NCBI RefSeq assembly: GCF_028372415.1
Contig: NC_092872.1
Span: 260,859,008-260,923,007 of the forward strand
Origin: Notamacropus eugenii
Lineage: Eukaryota; Chordata; Mammalia; Diprotodontia; Macropodidae
Length of the DNA: 64,000 nt
Direction of reading: 5' to 3'
In this document: positions 46,091-59,230 of the stretch, piece after piece
Position numbering within the stretch: the stretch's first letter is position 1
How the letters are laid out: each line of letters starts with the position of its first letter
Program-made: the position numbers and the translations under genes
The notes under the pieces: model-generated
Seen by the model: only the letters and a program-made list of their open reading frames with translations
What the model was told of the DNA's origin: nothing
The model's database searches: none

Positions 46091-48170
46091 TAACCGTAAC
46101 ACAATGTAAAATGATATCATTACAACAAAAGACGTACAAAATATGAAGGGTCAAAAGGAAACATCCAAGATTACCACGCAGTAAAATTATAACTCACCAA
46201 AAAAAATTTATTAAATATCTAGTTGTAAGTGGTTCTGTACTAGCAATATCACTGAACAGAAAGGGCCTCTGCAGTTTCTTCCAACTCTATTGGTTCCAAG
46301 TCTATGAAATCTCAAGGCAACAGGATATGTTGCATTCCCATCCTGAAGAACTGAGTAGAGTTTCATCTGGTGATAAGTATAGTTGTGAAATATAACAAAC
46401 TATTACAAACTCTTCTATTTTTGCCTCTGCCTCATCTTAAAAAGGATGGGAGTAGCTAATGATGATGAATAGATATGTAAATTAAAAGATGTGACTTTCC
46501 TTTTGTTCTTCCTACTTAACGATATAAATCATGAGCCACTTCCTCCACTTGATGTCACAAAGTTCCCATATCCCACAGATCTTGGATAATCTGTCTCTGA
46601 GGATTTAAACCTTACAAACGTAGTTGCATGAAGAGGAGAGGCTTATGGTCATTACTATTAATGGAGAGCCATAAAACCAAAACAAAGTAGAAAACATAGA
46701 AACCAGAGCCAAAAAAAGTTAGAAGAGACAAAAATAAGTAATGATGGAAAACAGGAAATGCTTGAAAAATTCATGTCTATCTCAGACACAATATATTACA
46801 GATATAATCCTTTACCATGGTGAGTACCAAGAGAGTTGTGGGCAGGCTTGCCATCATATCCCTTGCCATCCATGAAACTACCCTGCCACTCCTTTCTGAC
46901 TGTAGCTTAAGTATACCGTGCACTATTAATCTTCAAACTGCCTCTTGCTCTGCAACAGCTTATATATGCATCTCTTGAGACTTTTCTCAAATCTCTAAGG
47001 CAGTTCTACATTCCCTTTCCTACCTAACACTCATCCAAAGCAACGGCCTCCCAACCCCGGCCTCTGGAATTAGTCAGGACTGGTTTTTTTCCATTTAAGT
47101 GTAACAATGAGTGAAGGGAGGGGATCCAAAAAGGGTATGCCTGATCTCTCTGCCATCTTATTTCCTAGGTTCCCACTTTCCGTGATAAGTTGAACACCTA
47201 TAAATTTTCTCCAGAGAGACAGAGAGCTTTCCTTGCTTTGTCTTCCTTAGCCTTCATTTCAGATCTGTCGGTGCCAGAGGGCACAGGCTGCCGGCTTACC
47301 TGGGCAGTGATACCAGTGAGGACTTCCCTTCACTCTTGCTAAACAGAATTCCACTCCACCACCTAAACCAGGATGTGGGTCTCTTCCCCACCAACTGAAG
47401 GCAGCAAGGGCTACAGTGGCGAACTGCACTCTTCTCCTGCTAATTTTAGGCTGCTTCCTCATGCTGCTGCCATGGGTATCAGAGTATATGGTTCCCCTTG
47501 GAGCAGCTATTTTCTCTCATGAGCCTCATTTGTTTATTTTCGCCCCTCATCCTGATATATGAGGCTAAGCCATTTCATAAAACAAGGGAATGCTGGGGTT
47601 TTAGATCTCTACTATGTGGATTTGATTAAGAAGACAAAAGTTTAAATTGGATTTTAGTTTTGCCCTATAGGATTCTAATTTGTAGGATGCAGGTTTCCAA
47701 GTCATTTCTGGGAAGCTTGTGGATAAAAATGTGGATATTTTCAAAGTAAAATCCAAAACATGACCACTACCATGAAGATTTCTTCAAAATACACATTTGT
47801 TGTGCAATACATATAGCAAGAACCTTTAATTTCCTGGGTGGCCCCCTAGAGACCAAGGAGATCATAAAATGTCCACAGCTTAAAGTGTTAGGGAGTTGCC
47901 TGAGAGATTGTTCAGAAAGACTGAGTGAATTATTGATCATTTATTGACCAAATATTGGCATACATGGTCCCACAACTAAATGGTATCACTGAAGCAGTGA
48001 ATCCAGGATAGTTCTATGTCCAGCATTCTATCCCCTAAGCAAAGTTTTTTCTCACATGGGCTATACAAAGGTAGAGATATGTCATTCATGAAGTCCTAAT
48101 GAAAATTCATACAGAGACAATGGATCATTGATTGATTCACTCTGTTAATAATTATTATGAAACTATGTAT
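46091..48170. other. Non-coding stretch, no gene seen
   Basis: No supported gene. Around 47150-47500 GC content rises and the plus strand has 'ctctgccatctta', like the reverse of an L1-type 5' end, but the element cannot be followed. The 67-codon minus frame at 47259-47462 has no known domain. Confidence 0.4.
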
Positions 48171-48835
48171 GGAAAACTTCTGGTTAAGATGGCAGTTTGA
48201 AGGGTCACAGGGGTGCCTATCTCCCCAACATATACTCTAGCAAAGATCTAAACAAAGGCACTAGATTGAATGATTAAGAAGTTAAAAAAGAAACAATGAT
48301 AAGCTCTTTCATACAGTCAAGCATTCTACAAAATTACAGCCAGAAGCTTGAGGACTCTAGGAAAAGGGTCCCTCCAGGGAAGCTGGAGAAAACTCAGGAA
48401 AATAAAGCAGAAGTCTGTTGGTCCTCTGACCCAGAGTCATTCAAGAGGTATCTGAAACCTGAAGAACTCTTTACCAGGTGATAAGAACCCTTAGATTTCC
48501 CTGATGAGGAAGCTCCTAAGGAAGGGTCAAATCCAACGGATTCTGATTACAGGGGCATCTTGAAGCAGGGAGTACTTTGACTCAGGTGCTCCAGAGGGAT
48601 CTGAAGACCATAGTAATTCAACCTAGGATGTTGCAGGGGAGCCTGAATCCAGCAGCACTTTCAACCCACAATCCTGTGTGGCCCAAGCCCCCAGGACTCT
48701 GACTTAGGAAGATCCAGAAAGACATGAAACCAGCCAGTACAGACACCAACTTACATGAAGTGAGACAGAATGAAGAGAGTAGAACTAGAAGAACAATTTA
48801 TATTAGAACATCGTAAAGACAGTACTTGGTGACTG
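48171..48835 (+). mobile_element. Possible L1-type 5' region
   Basis: It starts 'ttctggttaagatggcagtt', similar to the 5' ends of L1-type elements. It continues with 'gggtgcctatctccccaac' and ends in an 'aagtgagacagaatgaagag' segment common in marsupial repeats. No ORF1 or ORF2 is recognised, so the family is open. Confidence 0.3.
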
Positions 48836-48902
48836 TTGTTCTCTTGCTTTCGCTAAAGTCCTAATCTAAAGTATCAACCTTATTATAGGTCTATCGTCTG
48901 GA

Positions 48903-49155
48903 GAGCTACGTGGCACAGTGAATACAACACTGGGCCTGGAATCAGGAAGACTCTTCTTCCTGAGTTCAAATCAGGCCTCAGATACTTAATAGCTATGTGA
49001 CCCTGGGCAAGTCACTTAATCCTCTTTGCCTCTGTTTCCTCATCTGTAAAATGAGCTAGAGGAAATGGCAAACTACTCCAGTGTCTTTGCTAAAAAAAAA
49101 AATCCAAAATGAGATCATGAAGAGTCAGACACAACTGAAACGACTGACCAACAGC
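48903..49155 (+). repeat. tRNA-head SINE with RTE-like tail, best copy
   Basis: Head 'gctacgtggcacagtgaata', box-B-like 'gagttcaaatcaggcctcag', middle 'gtgaccctgggcaagtcact' and 'ctcatctgtaaaatgagct', then an RTE-like tail 'gaaatggcaaactactccag', 'catgaagagtcagacacaac', 'tgaaacgactgacc'. The tail lets an RTE LINE copy it in trans. Confidence 0.8.
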
Positions 49156-49199
49156 TGGCTTGCTACATTTGGAATAAGCTATCATTAGCTTAGTAACAA

Positions 49200-50045
49200 G
49201 ATGATTAATTTTTTTCAATGCCAAATTATTTTTTATTCCTAAATGTAATTTTTATGCTATCTTTTCAACTAACTAGCATGTATCTTCTCTCCTACCTTTC
49301 CCATTGAATAAAATAAATAAAAGAAAAAGACAAAACAAAATATAGTCAAGCAAAACAGTTTTACATTGAAGGTATCCAAAAATATAAGTTTCATTCTGTA
49401 TCTTAAATCCATCAGAGAAGGTGGGTAGCATGCTTCATCATTGGGGCTCTTAAATTATGGTTAGTCATTGCATTGATCAGGGTTTTTAAGTCTTTCAAGG
49501 CTGTTTATCTTTACAGAATTATACTTATTGTTTAAATTGTTTACCTGGTTCTGCTCTCTTCACTCTACCTCAATTTATACATCTCCCATCTTTTCCTGAA
49601 ATCATTCCTTTCATCATTTCTTATAGCACATTAGTATTCCATTACATTCATGTACCATAATTTGTTCAATTTCTGAATTGATGGGTACTCCTTTAGTTTC
49701 CAATTCTCTGCCACCACAGAGATCTGGTGTAAACATTTTTACATATATTCTTCTTTCTTTGGAGTATAGATCTAGGAGTAGTACATGCAGGGTCAGAGAG
49801 TATGCACCATTTTGGGACTTTTAGGACACAGTTCCACATTGCTTTCCAGAATGGGTAGACCAAGTCATGGCTCCACTAAGAGGGATTAATTCAGCTGGCC
49901 TCTCATATCCTCTCCAATAGTTGTCTTTGGCCATTTTGTCATCTTTGCCAACGTGATGAATATGAGGTGGAACTTCAGAGCTGTTTTAATTTGTATTTCT
50001 CCTATTAATGGTGATTTTAGAGCCTTTTTGCATACCAGGCTACTT
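49200..50045 (-). mobile_element. 5'-truncated L1 LINE, 3' part
   Basis: Antisense L1 3' sequence on the plus strand: 'agtcaagcaaaacagtttta', 'tattccattacattcatgta', 'gatgggtactcctttagttt', 'cacattgctttccagaatgg', 'gccaacgtgatgaatatgag'. It ends abruptly near 50045. Confidence 0.7.
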
Positions 50046-50929
50046 CCCAGTTTTCCCAGTAGTTTTTCTCGAATAGCGGGTCCTTACCCCAGCATTTGGT
50101 GTCTTTGGACTAATGAACACCGTGCTTCTATGGAGGGAGGAGTAGGTGACCCTTTCCACCTGTAAATCCTACGATCATAAGTTGTGAGCTGGAACAATTA
50201 TCCTACAGAATATATTATGGGAAGCAGAGGCAAATTTTGACCTGTAATTTCTGAAACATAATAATGACCTATAATGAATAAGAAATGGTGACAGGTGAGA
50301 AGACACTGACACACACATAAAAAGTTAAATATACAGGCCATATCTCCCCTGCTGGACAAGAAATCCTATAAGGAGCACATTTTAATGATCTGCTTTGCTT
50401 CATAGGCCTGGTAAATGACAACCTACAAATAGAGTAGAAGTGACAAATAAGCAGCAGCAGGACAATAGCGCTTCAGTTCAGAGGAAAGCGAGGTTCCTGT
50501 GGGCACCATGGGTCTGGAAGGCTTCAGGGAGAATAAATAAGTCAGACTTGAAGGTGTGTTGCTTCAGGAATAGTAGTTTGACCAGCCTGGCTAGAGCAGA
50601 GGATTCCTTTGGAGCAGTAAGAGGATACATGGTTGAAAAGTAGTTTGGAATCAGATTGTAGAGGCCTTCAGTGGTAACTTGCAGAATAATGAAGGAGATA
50701 TAGAAGTCTCTGGAAGGGCCACAGGATGAAGAAATTTTCAAATGAGCAACATCTAAACATGCAAAGAAAGGTTTGCATGATAAATTTAAATTAAAAAAAG
50801 TTTTCATCAATCAGAAGAAAACTTTCTGTTTGCTAATCCTATTGGTCACTAAGAAAGACCCCCTCCCAAGAAAAAAGTCAATCCCTTCTCTTTTTTGTTT
50901 TCTCTAATACATATTCAGTAAAAGATTAC
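50046..50929. other. Non-coding stretch, no gene seen
   Basis: The 50478-50810 minus frame (110 codons) has no known domain. Part of 50440-50770 resembles the old repeat of copies A-C, but weakly. Confidence 0.35.
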
Positions 50930-51560
50930 ATAACTAATCCACACACTTAGGGAAATTAATCCCCTTTTGATGATCTTAATTTTGATGTTTCTTAGCACTT
51001 GGCACAATTCTCCATCCCACTGTTTCATAGGATTACTAATTTCTAGTTAGCCTGCTGTATCTATGGATTAGTTGGGAGAAGTTTAAAGCTACCCTTTGAT
51101 CAGTGAGAACTTTAGCATGCTGTGTACTGCTTTCCTTAAACGATTAAACTGGTGAATTTGTCTGTTCAAAGTGAACAACAGTATAACTTCAACTTACCTC
51201 TTCACAGACCTGTGTTTATTTGCAAGTAATTTTTATTTTTTTTAAATGAGGTACAAACATGCAGCTCAAATTACATGACATTTTTCCTGGACAAATATTT
51301 CCGTTGTGTTAATGTGCTTAAATTGTCTTCGGGAATGTGAAGGTGGCAACTATAATTTGTCTTTTAGGAATGCTCTGTCCTTTCCTGGTCACTCTTGCTT
51401 AAATGTTTTCCTTGAGGCTATCAGATCTCATATGGAGATTACAGGAACACATTGCTCAAATGCTAATGAAAATCTTCCCATAAAAATGTTAGTATTTTAT
51501 CTATTTCTAGCTGTCAGCTGTCATGAAAATCTTTTTCATTTTGGCTAAGGAAAGGAACAG
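50930..51560. promoter_or_regulatory. Repeat-free block with muscle-type motifs, candidate enhancer
   Basis: No repeat is recognisable across about 630 bases. It contains two M-CAT/TEAD words GGAATG (51332-51337 and 51367-51372), a MEF2-like ctatttctag (51501-51510, one base off consensus), and directly after it an E-box CAGCTG (51515-51520). Such words are common by chance. The block is of interest because it lies between MYPN, a muscle gene, and its neighbour. Confidence 0.2.
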
Positions 51561-52004
51561 CCAATTTTTTTTTTAAAGTTTGCAAACAGACAGTGTGTGT
51601 AAAGGTAATCTGTAGCCTGAAGGTATAAAGGAAAAGGTAAAACATTGTCTCTCAGTGGATTTCAGGGCAGAATTTTTCACATTTTTCCATCTCTTTACCT
51701 TTTAACATCTTTACAGCAATTGCAAGATGTATACAAGTGACTGCCACATCAGGCATCAAACTTCAGGAATATGTTATATGTTGTTTTTATATTATGTCCC
51801 CCTTATAAAATAAGAAATAACAATCTCATAGAACGCCAAACAAAGCTTTTAATATGCTGGCCAGTTATTTAATGATGATGCTGTGAATAATACTTGAGCA
51901 AAGTGACCGTAATTAAAGTTAACACTAGTCCTGTACCTATTTGAGAAAAGGGACCTACTGGAAAGTTAAGGTCTCAACATTTACTTAACAACTGTTAGGT
52001 TATT
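51561..52004. other. Non-coding stretch, no gene seen
   Basis: Nothing recognised. Confidence 0.4.
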
Positions 52005-52265
52005 TATTTGTTGTTGTTTAGTTGTTTCAGTTGTGTCTGACTCTTCGTGACCCCATCTTGGGTTTTCTTGGATACTGGAATGGTTTGCCTTTTCTTCTCC
52101 AGCTTATTTTACTGATAAAGAACTGAGGCCCACAGGGTTAAGTGACTTGTCCTAAGTCACAAAGCTAGAAAATGCCTGAGGCCTGATTTGAACTAATGAA
52201 GATGAATCATCTTAACTTCAGGTCTGGTACTCCATCCATCGTGTCACCTTGTTGCCCCAGATTAT
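52005..52265 (-). repeat. tRNA-head SINE with RTE-like tail, reverse copy
   Basis: The plus strand reads 'gttgtttagttgtttcagtt', 'gtgtctgactcttcgtgacc', 'ggtttgccttttcttctcc', 'cagggttaagtgacttgtcc', 'ccatcgtgtcaccttgttgc', the exact reverse of the copy at 48.9 kb. Confidence 0.8.
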
Positions 52266-55200
52266 TTATACCATTTGAATCAAGCCATTTGAATAACCTT
52301 GGAATGAACTCCTGTCTAAGGAATGAAATAAAGTGACCAACATATATTTAATATTACTAATAGTGAAATTAAGACTTCTCATCTTCAAATGACTTTATAA
52401 GGCTACTTGATTCCCAATGAACAGCCAATGGATAAATCTATTTATTATGGAGAAGTATACCTGATACAGCATCAAAAGTTGTTTCCTTCTCTTTGCAGGT
52501 ATTCTAAAACTTATTGTTCTTCAAGAGGACAAAATTTCTGCAGTCTTTGGTATGATAATAACAGTATTATTATTTATATGTTCAATTACTGATATGTTCA
52601 TTATTCATTAACATTTATTGTTAACATGCTCGCTGTGGGTAGCTTTTTGGTTTCACAGTGTAATGAATAAATTATCCTACTTATAGATTACCTGATCCTG
52701 TAATTTTCATGTTTTCTATTTGGATTCCTCTGTTCCACAAATCATACCGACTTTTTTCTTTTCAGTGGAGTAATGACTATAATAATGGCACTTTGGATTC
52801 AAATGTATGAACACATCCCCCCATGCAGGCCAAGGGACTCATTGCATCTGAGTTTTGAGCTTAATACTTGTTAAAATGCTCCATGAACGATGAGGATAGA
52901 AACTGGAAAAGAAACAAAGACAGCTATAAGAAAGGGAGTAGTATCAAAACTGTTCTTGCTTCTACAAGTGTTACTTTCCCAAGAAATACATTTGAGGATA
53001 ACTGATTCTGATAACCAACTCATAGAAATACTATACTAAAAATAATAATTGTTGTGGACGAGAGGATAATAAAATATACAAAGCAACCTACTAAAAATAT
53101 ATGCCAATTTTAAACTGTGTTTTTAAAAAAGAGATCCAGGTAAGGAAATGATCCTTTTAACCCTTCCCTCAGACTCATTGATTCCTGTTCTCTACATATC
53201 CAGAAAGAAGATGACAATGAAATGATTATAAATTGTGGGAGGAGAGGTGGAAAAGTAAAAGAAAAGAATCATAAAATTAGAAATTTTTAGATCAAGAAAA
53301 GAACTTACACATTATCTAAACCACCTGACTCGTTTCCAGAGGAGAAAACCAAGACCTGGAAAATGATGAGCTTTGCCCAAAGTCACAGACAGTAGCAGAA
53401 TCAGCACTTGATGGTAAGCGTCCTCATTTCCAGTCCAATGCTCTTAGAAGGAGAAAATCATGAGGTGGGAAGTATGGAGCTAAAGGAGGTGAGCATAGTT
53501 GCAATACACAAGTAAAAGCAGGCTGGGAAAGTTCCCATGATTACCAAGCCAATAAATCGAATTTCTAGTAAAGAGAGTTCCATTGTTGGTTCCTCTTTTT
53601 TCCTTACACGAGTTCAGGAGGAATGTTATCCCATAGGCCACCAAGATAACAGCTCTACAGTACTCTACCCCTGGACTGGAAAATCACACTGGGCCTCAAA
53701 TTGCTTTAAGAAAGCAAAAAAAAAAAGACAAGAGGTAATTATATTCTTTAAAAGGAGAGAAAAAGGGAAATAGTTTTCAATATTTATTTTGACTCTTATA
53801 TGATAAAAATAACCATCCCTACTTAATGAATTGATTAGTTTTTGTTTAGTAAAGTGATTAAAGCATTAGACTAGCTCATTACTTATTTTCATAATATTTT
53901 TCTGTCTTACTCAGGAGAATTTACCTGCTCCCCCCCTCCCCCTTTAATTTTGGTGCCAAGACCCTTGAGCTTTCTGGTTTGCCAGACCACAATCTAGTTG
54001 TCGTATTAATGAATACTCATTAACACAGAATATTCAAATTTGAAAGATGGGCTACTGAAAAAGTTGCCATATTTCATTTTTGGTAAGGATCTGTAATTTT
54101 GTTGGTATGGATGCTCCCTCTACTGATGCAAATTGCAAGCTCTTTGAGAGCTTGGTATAGTCAATCCTTATCTTTAGCAGGGGTGCCTGCTAAATGCCAA
54201 GAAAACATCATGAAAATCAAGAACATGAATGTTGAAACACTGAACCTGTAGGAAATAGGGGGTTAGTTTCCTACCAAACACTGTAATCTTTCACAAGAGA
54301 CTGCAGATTTCTGTACACAATTCTTTATAACAAAACATGAATTCTGACTACATGTACTTTTCCTAACATAGTAACCATGAAATAGTCTGTAAGATGTAAT
54401 ACACAAAATAAAACTGTTAACATATAAAACATTTTTCTTCCTAGTAATTCCCTAGTGCTAACATGTCAATAAAATAAATTGATTTTAGGCAATATTCACT
54501 TTTCATAACACATGAAATCTACAGTACCCTAAATATTATACAGTAAGTAAAATTCTTAAAACTAAAAATTTTTTTACCTGAAGCTTACCTTCTACTGTGT
54601 TAGATGGTGGTGTGAAGGCCTTGTTATTCTGTATAGGCTGTAAACCTCTTTTCCTTGGCTGCCATATGAAAACCAAGGGAAGGGGTTGCTGGAACTTTAA
54701 CTGCTGTTGGAAGATGAAGAGAGTGGTGAGGTCTCAACATTATCTTGGAGCCCAAAGGACTTGCACCATGTGTTGGGGGCATAACTGCAACACAAAACTT
54801 GAGTTTTAAAGGCAAATAATGAAAATATGCAACAGATGCTTGAGGACCTCTTTATATTACAATGGCAGGGTGAACAAGACCATGAAGTGCCCAGTAGGAT
54901 ACCAGCTACTCCACAAACGTGCACAAATCTCCTCTCTTATTTTTTCCTCTACTGTACATAGCCACAAATGTTGGAGGTTGCAAACTCAAAAGTGAAAATG
55001 AGGTTACTAATAAAATCACAGTCACCAAGGCTAAAGGCATCAGTGTTGAGACGTGATGGTAGATAGCTTTTAAGAGTTGCTGTGGCTAAAACATCGACCA
55101 AAGGGAAGACAACCTAGTGACAAGCCTCTCTGAACTCATATTTGATGATCTTTGGACAACAGACACTTGGTACATCAATAGGCCCATAAACAGAACTTGT

Positions 55201-55302
55201 CAACTTGACAGAACCTGCCAGAATGAGTACATTGCTGACAGAGCCTTAAAACTTGGTTCACCCTCATGCGATAATTATGGAGGCACATGGTGGGACATTA
55301 GT
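52266..55302. other. Non-coding stretch with a few old repeat pieces
   Basis: 53270-53455 is a diverged member of the repeat at 5.5 and 45.0 kb. 54150-54600 ('catcatgaaaatcaagaac', 'gttagtttcctaccaaacac') may be a decayed pogo/Tigger-type DNA transposon whose CpGs have become TG and CA. That is only an impression. No gene is supported. Confidence 0.35.
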
Positions 55303-58209
55303 GGTGGATTTTCTTTTTTTTTTAAATTAATTTATTTAACTTTTAACATTCATTTTTACAAAATTTTGGGTTCCAAATGTTCTCCCCTTTTCTCCCCTCC
55401 CCCCACCCCAAAACACCAAGCATTCTAATTGCCCCTATCACCAATCTGCCCTCCCTTCTAACATTCCTCCCTTCTCTTAACCCCATCTTCTCTTTTGTTC
55501 TGTAGGGCAAGATAACTTTCTATACCCCATTACCTGTATTTCTTATTTCCTAGTTGTATGTAAGAACAATACTCAACAGTTGTTCATAAAACTTTTGAGT
55601 CCCAAATTCTCTTTCTCCCTCCCTCCCCACCCATTCCCTTTGGGAAGGCAAGCAATTCAATATAGGCCATATCTGTGTAGTTTTGCAAATGACTTCCATA
55701 ATAATTGTGTTGTGTAAGACTAACTATATTTCCCTCCATCCTATCCTGCCCCCCATTGCTTCTATTCTCTCTTTTGATCCTGTCCCTCCCCAAGAGTGTT
55801 GACTTCAAATTGCTTCCTCCTCCCACTGCCCTCCCTTCCATCATCCCCCTCACCCTGTTTATCCCCTTCTCCCCTACTTTCCTGTATTGTAAGATAGGTT
55901 TTCATACCAAAATGAGTGTGCATTTTATTCCTTCCTTTAGTCAAATGTGATGAAAGTAAGTTTAATGTTTTTCTCTCACCTCCCCTCTTTTTCCCTCCAC
56001 TGAAAAGTCTTTTGCTTGCCTTTTTTATGAGATAATTTGCCCCATTCCATTTCTCCCTTTCTCCTCCCAATATATTTCTCTCTCATCACTTAATTTCATT
56101 TTTTAAGATAAGATCCCATCCTATTCAATTCACTCTGTGCTCTGTGTGTGTGTTTGTGTGTGTGTGTGTATGTGTGTGTGCATGTGTGTGTGTGTAATCC
56201 CACCCAGTACCCAGATACTGAAAAGTTTCAAGAGTTACAAATATTGTCTTTCCATGTAGGAATGTAAACAGTTCAGCTTTAGTAAGTCCCTTATGACTTC
56301 TCTTTGCTGTTTACCTTTTCATGCTTCTCTTCATTCTTGTGTTTGAAAGTCAAATTTTCTTTTCAGCTCTGGTCTTTTCATCAAGAATGCTTGAAAGTCC
56401 TCTATTTCATTGAAAGACCATTTTTTCCCCTCAAGTATTATACTCAGTTTTGCTGGGTAGGTGATTCTTGGTTTTAGTCCTAGTTCCTTTGATTTCTGGA
56501 ATGTCATATTCCATGCCCTTCGATCCCTTAATGTAGAAGCTGCTAGATATTGTCTTATCCTGATTGTATTTCCATAATACTTGAATTGTTTCTTTCTAGC
56601 TGCTTGCAATATTTTCTCCTTGACCTGAGAACTCTGGAATTTGGCCACAATGTTCCTAGGAGTTTCTCTTTTTGGATCTCTTTCAGGTGGTGATTGGTGA
56701 ATTCTTTCAATATTTACTTTGCCCTCTGGTTCTAGAATCTCAGGGCAGTTTTCCTTGATAATTTCATGAAACATGATGTCTAGGCTCTTTTTTTGATCAT
56801 GGCTTTCAGGTAGTCCCACAATTTTTAAATTATCTCTCCTGGATCTATTTTCCAGGTCAGTTGTTTTTCCAATGAGATATTTCACATTATCTTCCATTTT
56901 TTCATTCATTTGGTTTTGTTTTGTGATTTCTTGGTTTTTCATAAAGTTATTAGCCTCCATCTGTTCCATTCTAATTTTTAAAGAACTATTTTCTTCAGTG
57001 AGCATTTCAACCTCCTTTTCCATTTGGCTAATTTTGCTTTTTAAAGCATTCTTCTCCTCACTGGCTTTTTGAACCTCTTTTGCCAATTGAGTTAGCCTAT
57101 TTTTCAAGGTGTTACTTTCTTCAGCATTTTTTTGGGTCTCCTTTAGCATGGTGTTGACCTTCTTTTCATGCTTTTCTTGCATCTCTCTCATTTCTCTTCC
57201 CAGTTTTTCCTCTACCTCTCTAACTTGATTTTCAAAATCCTTTTTGAGCTCTTCCATGGCCTGAGCCCACTGAATATTTATTTTGGATGTTTGGGATACA
57301 GAAGCCTTGACTTTTACATCTTTCCCTGATAAGCATTGTTCTTCCTCATCTGAAAGGATGGGAGGAGATATCTGTTCACCAAGAAAGTAACCTTCTATGG
57401 TCTTATTTTTTTTCCCCCTTTTTTGGGCATTTTCCTAACCAGTTACTTGACTTTTGGATCCTTTGTCAAGAGTAGGGTATACTCTGATAATCTGTAAGAT
57501 GTTCCTCCAAGGTGGCACAATCAAGCGTGTACTGCTCTGGATGGAGAGAGGTATTTTTGTGCTCAGAATCTTAGAAGTTACCTCTCCACAGCCACCTGGC
57601 CTCCAGTTCCACCAAGTCAGCACTGGGGGCTGATTTTCAGATAAGCTGGATGGGCAGGGCCACCATTCAGTGTGAGACAAAGACCAGCTAGCCCAGGGCC
57701 TCCACCCAGGGCTGACGTTAGACTCAGCTCTTCAGTGCCCCCCAAGGTTTTTATGCTCCAACAATGGGGTGGTCTATGGGCTGCTGTGCAGCCTCTGTGG
57801 CTGCTGCCTGCTGCCAGAGCTATGGGAAGGCCCTTTTCCCTTCCTGACCAGCTGATAAACCCCTGTCACTTACCTTTGATGCCTGTGGGTTGAGGGATCT
57901 GAGGACCCCCTGCTGCTACTGGAGATTCCGCCCCGGAGGTGTCCTCCTCCCAGAGTTTTGTCGCACCGTGCCAGGAGGCCAAGGCTGGGCTAGGCTCAGC
58001 TCTGCATCTGGCGCAACCAGCATTTCCATGGACCTTTCAGGTCACTGTGGGCTGGAAAGCTTCTCCACTCTGTTGTTCTCCACTTCTGTTGCTCCAGAAT
58101 TTTTTGAGAGTCCCTCTCTACAGGTATTTTATGGGCTGTGTAGGGAGACCTTGCATAAGTGTCTTTCTAGTCTGCCATCCTGGCTCTGCCGCCGGTGGAT
58201 TTTCTTTTT
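55303..58209 (-). mobile_element. Half-L1 (HAL1-type) element, copy 2, full length
   Basis: It is bounded by a 16-base target duplication, ggtggattttcttttt, at 55303-55318 and 58194-58209. On the minus strand it has a 5' end (58193 downward, 'gccaggatggcagactag'), a 0.76-kb 5' UTR, ORF1 (57430-56331), a 3' UTR with a TG/CA run (56140-56196 on the plus strand), and an A tail (T run 55314-55323). There is no ORF2. It lies inside the 3' junction of copy 3, so it came second. Confidence 0.85.
56331..57430 (-). pseudogene. HAL1/L1 ORF1 protein of copy 2, start region frameshifted
   Basis: The natural ATG at 57430-57428 is followed within five codons by a run of five G (plus-strand CCCCC, 57414-57418) where copies 1 and 3 have fewer. 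The reading frame shifts and soon meets a stop. The total of 1100 bases is two over a codon multiple, as expected of a two-base insertion. Downstream the frame is open from an internal methionine at 57257 for 308 residues: coiled coil (MEELKKDFENQVREVEEKL), RRM, and the C-terminal domain with RITYPAKLS, ending FDFQTQE. An N-terminally shortened protein is possible in principle but unlikely to be active. Confidence 0.85.
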
Positions 58210-58250
58210 CTTTTTTTTTAGTTTCGATGTCTTCCTTTATTTTTTTTTTT
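58205..58250 (-). mobile_element. 3' transduction between two A-tails
   Basis: Read on the minus strand: 11 A (58250-58240), then taaaggaagacatcgaaact (58239-58220), then a second A-rich tail (58219-58205), then the target duplication. Two tails separated by unrelated sequence mean the source transcript ran past its own poly(A) signal into flanking DNA and ended at a second site. Confidence 0.7.
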
Positions 58251-59230
58251 ATTTATTTAACTTTTAACATTCATTTTCACAAAATTTTGGGTTACAAATT
58301 TTCTCCCCTTTTATCCCCTCCCCCCCCCAAACACCAAGCATTCTAATTGCCCCTGTGACCAATCTGCTCTCTCTTCTATCATCCCTCTCTGCCCTTGTCT
58401 CCATCTTCTCTTTTGTCCTGTAGGGCCAAATAGCTTTCTATACCCCTTTACCAATATTTCTTATTTCTTAGTGGTAAGAACATTACAGTTGATCCTAACA
58501 CTTTGAGTTCCAACTTCTTTACCTCCCTCCCTCTCCACCCCTTCTCTTTGGAAGGCAAGCAATTCAATATAGGCCAAATCTGTGTAGTTTTGCAAATGAT
58601 TTCCATACTAGTTGTGTTGTATAGGACTAACTATATTTCCCTCCATCCTATCCTGTCCCCCATTACTTCTATTCTCTTTTGATCCTGTCCCTCCCCATGA
58701 ATGTTGACCTCGAATTGCATTCTCCTCCCCTGCCCTCCCTTCTATCATCCCCCCCACCCTGCTTGTCCCCTTATCCCCCACTTTCCTGTATTGTGAGATA
58801 GGTTTTCCTACCAAAATGAGTGTCCATTTTATTCTTTCCTTTAATGGAATGTGATGAGAGTAAACTTCATGTTTTTCTCTTACCTCCCCTCTTTATCCCT
58901 CCACTAATGAGTCTTTTGCTTGCCTCTTTTATGAGAGATAATTTGCCCCATTCAATTTCTCCCTTTCTCCTCCCAATATATTTCTCTCTCACTGCTTGAT
59001 TTCATTTTTTTTTTAAGATATGATCCCATCCTCTTCAATTCACTCTGTGCACTCTGTCTCTATGTATGTGTATGTGTGTGCATGTGTGTGTGTGTAATCC
59101 CACCCAGTACCCAGATACTGAAATGTTTCAAGAGTTACAAATATTGTCTTTCCATGTAGGAATGTAAACAGTTCAACTTTAGTAAGTCCCTTATGACTTC
59201 TCTTTGCTGTTTACCTTTTCATGCTTCTCT

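Noticed and set aside
47150..47500. Locally GC-richer segment, possible exon or L1 5' end
   Set aside because: Neither a conserved frame nor a traceable element could be found.
50478..50810. 110-codon minus frame
   Set aside because: No domain. It overlaps weakly repeat-like sequence.
54150..54600. Possible pogo/Tigger transposon
   Set aside because: Only an impression from words that look like decayed CpG-rich sequence. No terminal repeats could be defined, so it is not listed as a separate element.
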